NCBI GenBank assembly: GCA_030549495.1 | Contig: JAUIRK010001057.1 | Coordinates: forward strand, 1,118,501-1,182,500 | From: Nectonema munidae | Taxonomy: Eukaryota; Nematomorpha; Nectonematoida; Nectonematidae | Direction of reading: 5' to 3' | Length of the DNA: 64,000 nucleotides | Shown here: positions 57,401-64,000 of the stretch, piece by piece | Position numbering within the stretch: the first letter of the stretch is position 1 | How the letters are laid out: each line of letters starts with the position of its first letter | The notes under the pieces: generated by a model | Databases searched by the model: none | The model's input: the letters and a program-made list of their open reading frames with translations, nothing else | What the model was told of the DNA's origin: nothing | Position numbers and translations under genes: made by a program

Positions 57401-58211
57401 GTAGACCGCTAAATATATTGTAAACCAAAAATGACAAATTTGACATCCAGACACAGGATCCGTTAAAAGTTCATAAGCCTTTTTCTTTCTGTAAAAATAT
57501 CTACTTCTTTTCTGATAAAAATGTTGCAGGATTTTATGCAGCTTAGCGACCTCACTTTTTTAACAAGGCATTATATAAAATAAATTTGAAGAAAATTCTC
57601 AAATTGACGGTGATCGAGTTTCGCAACTGATCTATAATGCGGTATATAAAACAGCGCCTAGAATCTGAAGGGCTTCTAACTTAATCCTGATCTGCCTTAT
57701 TTTATCCTCTCTCTTAGAATGTTTTCCCATCCTTTATATGTTACACTCGAAAGATTATTCCACTGAAAATATCACATTGCATAGTCTTCTTCACTTTTAT
57801 AAGAATGCTTTTTACCGTTGTTCTGGGCTTTCTCAAACCGGGTGACAACTCTTCTGTGATCTGAGAGTTCAAGTTAACAAAAAGTTATTACTTATTCTTT
57901 TAATTGCGCTTCTTGTCTTGCTAAAAATACATCATTTCAAATTCAAATGGCTTTTTAATGATTTTAAATCAAAAAATTTCAATCAATGTGTTCATTTTTT
58001 ATATTAGTTTTATAAAATGTATTCGTAAAATGACTCAATGATGAAATTATTGTCATGATGAAATGCTACGATAGTGAATGAGGAAATGAAAATGAGCTAA
58101 AATTATTAGGAGGGGCGGTGTTACATCCTGAATGCGCGCCGCTGTATTAGACCAGTACATAAAAATGTTGTGCTTTAAATGAAACAGAACAAACCTTTAA
58201 ATTAATTTTTT
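54490..58211. other. Interval between epsin and the C3Hc3H gene
   Basis: T-rich, low in G, with one SINE S2 copy (55735). CAGCGGCGTATTTAGAAAAT at 56922 and ATGCGCGCCGCTG at 58130 may be the two ends of a 1.2-kb hAT-like element, but no matching duplication was found. The non-coding first exons and promoters of both genes, if divergent, should lie here or at 52.7-53.7 kb; none could be pinned down. Confidence 0.4.
55735..55885 (+). mobile_element. tRNA-derived SINE, family S2, copy 2
   Basis: GAGCCTCAATTGAGC head, GAGGTTCGATCCCCAAGGCT, then TTCACAAAAACTGTGATTAA, CCATCTTTAGCATA, ATAGCCTTACGGCTGAAAGT and GCTTTGATATCTCC. It pairs block by block with copy 1; GAGCC at the start complements GGCTC after box B. 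Confidence 0.7.
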
Positions 58212-58222
58212 TATACTTTAGA
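58212..58222 (+). promoter_or_regulatory. Splice acceptor before the C3Hc3H coding exon
   Basis: A pyrimidine-rich TTATACTTTAG precedes the exon by 47 bases to the ATG. This implies a non-coding first exon upstream, which I could not locate in the AT-rich 54.5-58.2 kb interval. Confidence 0.4.
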
Positions 58223-58269
58223 TTTACAATAACATATGACTTTCTAATTTGCAAATACAATATCTAAAA

Positions 58270-60168
58270 ATGGAAAAGAAAAATTGTAAAGGAAGTTTAG
58301 GTGATAATTATAGTACATCTCTATCCCATGATGCAAAGACTCAAAGGAATCAAAGTACTAATGCGTATAGAACGTTTGAATTGATGCCGCTTACTTTAAA
58401 TCAAAATTCACTACCCTCCTCCTCCTCCTCTTGTATTTCGGTTCATCAATTTTTTCCGAATCGATCTCTCTTGCCATCTTGTAATTCTCTTCCTAAATGC
58501 AGATCAATCAACCCACCCACTACTGCAACCATAAAAGCCTTTTCTTATAAACCTGCAAAGCCTCTATTCTTGATAAAGAATAATTCAGGAGTCCCTGATC
58601 ATCTAGAATTTAACCCCGATTCAAATAAAACCCTTACAATCCCTTCCCACAAGGAGCGATGTTATTTAAACAAGTATCCCGTTGGGGAAGAGGTTTCCTT
58701 TCAGAAAACCAAAGAACCTTTAGAAAATGTAAGAGATAATTTTTTCCACGCTTTCACTTATGATCGAAGAGAAAAAGAACACGCGTCTCTTTTTTATCCC
58801 TCTCAAAATCCAGAGTCCTTGATCTCTGCAACTTCTTCATCCGAAGAAAGTTCTCCTAGAGCTAGTGGATACTCTGCGTGTAACCACTCTCGCAAAAAGA
58901 AAAAAGTGAGAAATTTTACTCGTTCGAAAGAAAATCAAAGTAGTGGATTGAGTCGAGGTGAATCTCTCGAAAACATTGAAAAGCCGCCTGTGAACAACAC
59001 TAACTCGCAATCCTTTTCCAATTTGGGCAAGGAATCTTCTCAGAGTAGTTCCATGGAATCACTTTCAAAGTTGAGCAGTTGTAGTAATAGTGCTCGTAGC
59101 AACAGTGTATCTTGCTTAGTGGAGGGATGTTTGAGTAATCGATGCATACCGTTCACGCACTACTGCTTCCAACACATTTACAAGTCCACTTCGCAAGTGT
59201 TGTTTGAGCCATGTTCCGCCAAGTTTATCACGAATCTGCAGTGCAATGCACCCACCTTCGACTCCATAAATTACGTACCGCTGTGCTCTCTGCATGCACG
59301 CAAAAAGGCGCTACACGATAGCCGTGCTTTGGAATCAGCAGCCGCCAAACTTAAAAAAAGAACCCCCAACTTCTCCACCTTAATATCCAGGACAAGTGAC
59401 GCCGTATCCTCGCACAAGCCCAAGAAAAAAAAGGAAAGTAAAGGGGCTAGGCAGCGCAAACAAGCGCAGCCAACAACCTCTCAACAAGGCCATCTCGCAT
59501 CGTTCACTTCATTCGCTGAAAATAATGGCAAGAGCTGTGATTTTGAAGAAAGTAAAAGCCTTTCAGACAAATTCCCTTCTCAATTTTTTATGGTTGGAGA
59601 CCAAGATTTCCCAAAATGCGATTCTATGAGCAGTAATACTTTGAATTTATCGAATGATCTAAGTTCTTACTATGCACAGAAGCCAAACGAAATGGCGAGA
59701 GCAAAGGAACAAAAAAAGATAAAGAGTGAAGAAGGCACAGGGATGCGTAGTGCGAGTGCTAACTATTTTTCACCTATTACAAAGCACAATAGCATGGCAG
59801 CAGCTATACCATTGAGCATAGTTATGAGCAGTGATCATCACTCTCTTAATTCTACTTCTCAAAAAGAGCATGTCTCTAAAGTGCTTTTAAAAACCTGTAA
59901 ACTACCTGTATGCTTCGATGAAAGTTTACAGCGTCAGTTTGTGGCATGTGGTAGCATTGATAATAATACCCATAATAACAACAGCACTGACGAAGCCCCA
60001 GTTTCGGATGCCGTTTTGAGAAATTCACATGAACAATATCAAAAGAGTCTGCCCATGTTGAATAATTTGTTATGGGACACGACTGCTTATTCGCCCTACT
60101 CATCACCCCATCATAATAATTCTCACCATCACCATTATAGGCCTCCTTTTATCGACCAATCGATATAA
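58270..60168 (+). CDS. C3Hc3H zinc-finger protein, INO80D/KANSL2-like, 632 aa
   Basis: A single long exon. An in-frame TGA at 58237-58239 and a TTATACTTTAG acceptor at 58222 place the start at the first ATG (AAAAATGG context). Residues about 282-343 read CLVEGCLSNRCIPFTHYCFQ, then QVLFEPC, QCNAP and PLCSLHARK: the Cys/His spacing of the zf-C3Hc3H domain found in INO80D (INO80 remodeller) and KANSL2 (NSL histone acetyltransferase complex). The KANSL2 C-terminal domain shares PMTRHCLTHI and NQVLF with PFTHYCFQHI and SQVLF here. The rest is low-complexity and Ser/Asn-rich, with basic clusters RKKKKVR (about 208-214) and KPKKKKESK (about 383-391) that look like nuclear signals, and a His/Asn-rich C terminus (SHHHHYRPPF). 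Only one such domain is visible, whereas the family usually has two. A chromatin role is inferred; orthology between the two families is not resolved. Confidence 0.85.
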   Translation: MEKKNCKGSLGDNYSTSLSHDAKTQRNQSTNAYRTFELMPLTLNQNSLPSSSSSCISVHQFFPNRSLLPSCNSLPKCRSINPPTTATIKAFSYKPAKPLFLIKNNSGVPDHLEFNPDSNKTLTIPSHKERCYLNKYPVGEEVSFQKTKEPLENVRDNFFHAFTYDRREKEHASLFYPSQNPESLISATSSSEESSPRASGYSACNHSRKKKKVRNFTRSKENQSSGLSRGESLENIEKPPVNNTNSQSFSNLGKESSQSSSMESLSKLSSCSNSARSNSVSCLVEGCLSNRCIPFTHYCFQHIYKSTSQVLFEPCSAKFITNLQCNAPTFDSINYVPLCSLHARKKALHDSRALESAAAKLKKRTPNFSTLISRTSDAVSSHKPKKKKESKGARQRKQAQPTTSQQGHLASFTSFAENNGKSCDFEESKSLSDKFPSQFFMVGDQDFPKCDSMSSNTLNLSNDLSSYYAQKPNEMARAKEQKKIKSEEGTGMRSASANYFSPITKHNSMAAAIPLSIVMSSDHHSLNSTSQKEHVSKVLLKTCKLPVCFDESLQRQFVACGSIDNNTHNNNSTDEAPVSDAVLRNSHEQYQKSLPMLNNLLWDTTAYSPYSSPHHNNSHHHHYRPPFIDQSI

Positions 60169-60256
60169 AATGTCCTCTTTGTCTCTTTTACTATTAACTT
60201 CTTCAATTTGCTATCCAACCTTAATATAATATTTTTTTTATTTCTAGTCGTGGGCC

Positions 60257-60262
60257 AATAAA
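60257..60262 (+). terminator. Polyadenylation signal AATAAA after the C3Hc3H gene
   Basis: An exact AATAAA lies 89 bases after the stop codon at 60168, followed by T-rich sequence. Position and motif fit the 3' end of this gene; cleavage cannot be shown from sequence alone. Confidence 0.5.
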
Positions 60263-60812
60263 TTTTTATCTTTACCTTTTTTTTACCACGTATAATAATT
60301 ATGCCTGCTGCCATTTCTGCCCAAATTTTTTACATTTTTGGACAGCCTATAAATTTTTTTATCTCTCATTGATCCATGGTTAACTGTCGTTTGCTAAACA
60401 AAAGCAGTCTTTGAGAGAGATGCCGATCAACTTATAAAAGCGTTGTGCTGATGCCAAGCAGATGTTGATGCTATTTTATAAAGTTCACAGACTTCTAACA
60501 AACTATTATATACGTTCTAAAACGAAAGTAGTGTTGGTCATTTTTAGTCGCAGGCCACATTGAAGTCTACATAAGGTTTAGCAGGCTGTAATTAGAATTC
60601 GGTTCCGTGAAAAATTTAAAACATAGTAAATTGCGAATAACCTTGTCACTCTCATCAAATGTACTAATTAGGCAAAAATATATATATTTTTTCACTCCTT
60701 TTTATAATTTTAAAAAAGGGCTTGGGATTGTTTTAAAACTTGACAAAACTTTTACGTAAATTTTTAATTTAAATGAAAACTACTTCTAAATAAAGGTAAA
60801 GTTACCATGGAG

Positions 60813-60925
60813 TGTTTTCATTGTTAAGGCACAATTGAGTCGCTTGTATCAAACTATGAAAAAGGCAAGCTTGATGGGGAATCGAACCCAAGACGTTGAT
60901 GTGTTGAAACACACCTTCTAACTTT
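60813..60925 (-). mobile_element. SINE S1, copy near the C3Hc3H gene 3' side
   Basis: Contains GGGTTCGATTCCCC (box B complement at 60877-60890) and the tail words CATAGTTTGATACAAGCG and GTGCCTTAACAATGAAAA. The box A half is eroded. Confidence 0.65.
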
Positions 60926-61099
60926 TAATAGAAATGGTTCACATACCGTATGTGGCCTGCGGGGATCAGTTTGCGAATCTATGAGATATATGTTATAAAG
61001 CCAGCTTTGTTACACAAATATTCACTATTAGATTATATTACCAAGAGGGAAAATAAATTGGGGCTTTCGCCCCCCCCCCTTCCAAATAATTTTTATATA

Positions 61100-61889
61100 T
61101 CTTTTTTCATAATATTTACTAGACTTGTTTGTCTTCTAAGTAGATTTTCGATATTACTTTTCTTGTTTTAGGATTAAGTCTTAGAATGAATATTTAAAAC
61201 CTATTTTTTTCACGTCGACATAATGCGAATTTAAGCTATATTTGATCAGAGGCAGTAATGTAGCCAGTCATTTGAATAAAAGCCCATGCATTTTGGAGCG
61301 AAGCTAATATTTTTTATAGCACATAACTATATGAGAACTCTATAATTTATAGCTTAAAATGTTTATCCTTCTACTGTAATCAAGCCCTTCGATAATAAGA
61401 GGACGAGCAAGGAAGTTAGGCCCCCTGGAATTTATTTTGCTCCTCTGAAACTCCCTTCAAATATAAATCTATATTGTTTACAATCTTATATTCTCGGCCC
61501 TATTAAAATCAGTTTTGCCCATCTCCCCTTGATTGGCTAATTTAAACAATCACGTCTTTTATTCGAGAAATCAAATATATAGCATCTTTATTCGTAGATA
61601 TTCATTTTATTAAGTTGGCAATGTTTTTACACTTTTTTGCTTAAAATTTTTGTTAATAAAACTTATCCATGTAATTTATAGCGTATAACTTAAGGATTGG
61701 AATAGCTAATTTATATAAATTTAAGGTTTATAGAATATTTCTTACAAAAATTTTAAACCTCCAATTTCTATTTTAAAGGGCCAACTTTAAATTCACTGCT
61801 ACACGCCTGCCAATTCATAGACCCATGTCCTAAATAAATTTTCAAACAATTTACTTTACAGACTCAATATATGTGTAGGTAGAATATGA
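61100..61889. other. No gene recognised
   Basis: AT-rich sequence after a poly-C repeat fragment (61069-61095). No frames, TIRs or tRNA-like boxes seen. Confidence 0.45.
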
Positions 61890-62118
61890 AGATTATATAA
61901 GATGATTCTTTGTTTTTCTGTGTTATTAATCGAGCTTGGTAACATTTCGTTGTTAAGCAACAATGCATTTCAGTACAGAGTAATCAATCCACCTAACCAA
62001 TTCAATTAATATGAACCAGGCTTGTTGACAATTAGTGAGATGAGAGGCTGAGAAAAATCTTTTTGCTCCTAACCAATGTTAGTGGGGTTGTCGGATAAAT
62101 GAGGTCTGACTGTATTAC
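61890..62118. mobile_element. Possible pogo/Tigger-like miniature element
   Basis: The complement of 62088-62116 begins CAGTCAGACCTCATTTATCC followed by GACAACCCC, similar to pogo/Tigger-type termini, next to a TA. The interior near 61925-61975 has ATTAATCGAGCTTGGTAACA and TTAAGCAACAATGC, common inside such elements. The left end was not identified. Confidence 0.35.
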
Positions 62119-62520
62119 CAATGAATCCTCTAATACAAACCTTTCCATATGGTCTTTAGAAGACAGATATTTTTAACCGTTGAATACTAAATATAAAATC
62201 GGCTCAACCAAAAATTCAGCTCCCTAAAGATTTACAAAAGAGATCATTTTTAGTCATGGTATAAAACCTTCACTTGTAACTTATAGACTATAAAGGTAGA
62301 CTCTGACCATCCATTTCAATAACTGGTAAATGGCAATAAGGAGGGATAAAGACTTAAATACTTCTGACGAGTAGTGATCTATCATATATGAATGATTTTC
62401 AAACTTTCTAAAAATTTTCGGCTTAGCAGTCTAACTATAATTTTTTAATAGCTCGGGGTCTCATTTAAAAAAAAATAAATCAACATATAAACTACTGTAC
62501 TAAAAAATCGATACAATTGT

Positions 62521-63835
62521 TTATTCAAAAATTGTCTGAACAATCCAAATCTCAATGGGACGGATGGCATCTGTTTTGGCCAATGCAACTCTCATATCAT
62601 TACTCACTTCCGATCTGTTTCGGGATATGGTTTCAATCGCAAGTAGCGTGGAAAACGGTTGCTCACACTCATATGTAGTGGCAAATCGAATCAAAGCTTT
62701 CAGAGCAACCTTTGCAAGCATATGACTCTCTCGTCTCAATCAAAAAATGGCTATGAGATATTTCAGAAAAACATGTTTTGCACCTCGTTAATCATTAATC
62801 AAATCAATAAGCAGTTATTTAATTAAGAAGTCTTTTGAGGCCAGATTACTAATCAAGAGTTTAAACGGTTTTTTGATATAAACAATTATGTTCGAAAATC
62901 GAGCAACTTTTTTTTGTCATAGAATGCCATTATCTGGCTTCATTTCAAAAGCTGTTATTTTTTTATTACCATAGAGTACTCTGATCTCTTTTCCTTGCAG
63001 CTTAAAGTTAAAAGAATTCATATATTCAAATATGTTCACTAAAAATGATGGAATATACGGAAACGAACATCAGAAAATTCTACATGCATGTCTAGCTTGC
63101 TTTGCAAAAATTGATGGATTTCTTTCCATAGTATCGCTTGGAAAATTTTCCTTTGGAAAGTCACCTCACGTTTGAGTGCAGCAAGAGTTTTTTAAATCTG
63201 AAAACAAACAAGAGTTGAAGCATTTGCTTAAATGAAATACACTGTTTAATAACTTCATTGGAAACATTTTTCAACGTATCGAGTATGGTTTTATGGCTTG
63301 GAGCACTGGGTACCAATTGCATCTGGAAATTTTTGCTTAGCCAGATTCCGACTTAATACCATGTGCTGTAAAAAAATTTACCACTTTGTCAAATGTTTCT
63401 CTTACAGTTGTTCTATTGCTGAGTTTTGCAAAATAAAAAATTGTCTACTAGGTTCTTGTCACATAAAAATATTGTACGTGAACGCAAGGCTTGAGACAAG
63501 TTTGCATCACAATCGTTTCATCAATCTGAGCAAGAAAGTGATAAAACCACGTCTGGTATGTCATCAGACATCTCTCCTATTAGTCTTCTAACGGTATCAT
63601 TTGACTGGAAGATATGTTTCAACTTTACAAGTTCAGAACTTCTTATCAGATTCAATGTTATCTTTGCAGCAAGGTAATATCAACTGTTCTCCTATGTTGT
63701 GGGACTTTTTGACAACAGATATTTTTTAAAACCTTTCAAACCATACTTAATATTTTGCAAAAATAAAGCTTCATTTGACGGGTTTTAGAAAAGTGAATGC
63801 TAACACTTCAGAACACAAAAGACACTTATGTAAGC
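62521..63835 (-). pseudogene. ZBED5/GTF2IRD2-like hAT transposase fossil
   Basis: Read on the minus strand from high to low coordinates: HKCLLCSEVLAFTFLKPVK (BED finger, 63835-63775), then heavily broken sequence including ALKREVTFQRKIFQAILWKE (about 63180-63110, frame kept), and at the low end IRFATTYECEQPFSTLLAIE then NRSEVSNDMRVALAKTDAIR. The last block matches the family C terminus (TYLCExGFSALTxIKTKxRNRLxxxxDLRLALS). Internal deletions and stops are many. The high-coordinate end may continue out of the window. Confidence 0.65.
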
Positions 63836-64000
63836 AAAGATCTTTATCCTATGCGACACTGGTGTAAAAAAAGTCTGTCATGAAATGAATGAAAGGAAAA
63901 ATCATTACGAAAAAAACTTCTGTACCCCTGCTATACAATATAAAGTAAATATTAATCAGGGCGAGTAAAAGTCAATAAACTCATCTTTTATTTCCGTTTG

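Noticed and set aside
56922-58143. CAGCGGCG ends suggesting a 1.2-kb hAT element
   Set aside because: The ends match for about 10 bases, but the flanking 8-mers differ (AGTATATG and TATTAGAC) and the interior shows nothing.
1-64000. LTR, endogenous-virus or Polinton copies
   Set aside because: No paired LTRs, gag/pol/env-like, capsid or protein-primed polymerase blocks were recognised on either strand.

Overview
This is a 64-kb piece of an AT-rich animal nuclear genome. Coding exons are short and scattered, introns are long with GT/AG ends, and most other DNA is transposon debris. The transposon mix (many hAT families, MULE, piggyBac, tRNA-derived SINEs, small TIR elements) and the invertebrate-style epsin suggest an arthropod. 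A parasitic copepod such as a sea louse is my tentative guess, from general familiarity only. No LTR retrovirus-like element, Polinton, rRNA, intact tRNA or CRISPR array was recognised.

Two host genes are supported. The first is an epsin (clathrin-mediated endocytosis adaptor) on the minus strand, spread over about 33 kb in seven coding exons: ENTH domain (52632-52135), two ubiquitin-interacting motifs (about 44192-43990), clathrin box plus DPF (38671-38512), DPF/DPW (29675-29418), a second clathrin-box-like stretch (24589-24464), two NPF motifs (24413-24291) and a last NPF with the stop codon (19568-19378). Five of the six exon joins agree in phase. The join between the first two exons does not, so a small exon or another donor may be missing. 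The second gene, on the plus strand at 58270-60168, encodes a 632-residue Ser-rich nuclear-type protein with a C3Hc3H zinc-binding domain of the INO80D/KANSL2 kind.

The rest is layered mobile DNA. 1-19 kb, beyond the epsin stop: TTAA-flanked miniature elements, a 345-bp fold-back, a MULE with 9-bp target duplication, two hAT fossils and a three-copy tandem array of the TTAA element. 19-52 kb, inside epsin introns: a whole-length hAT (20615-23584) with an 8-bp duplication and a nested miniature element, an intron-bearing ZMYM1-like hAT, several miniature hATs with exact 8-bp duplications, a deleted LINE, and a piggyBac sitting inside a MULE-type element. 52-64 kb: SINEs, a CR1-like LINE tail, the C3Hc3H gene and a ZBED5/GTF2IRD2-like hAT fossil on the minus strand.

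The most unusual signal is the TTAA miniature family. Its subfamilies keep a short palindrome at the same place before the right end, but the palindrome has a different sequence in each.
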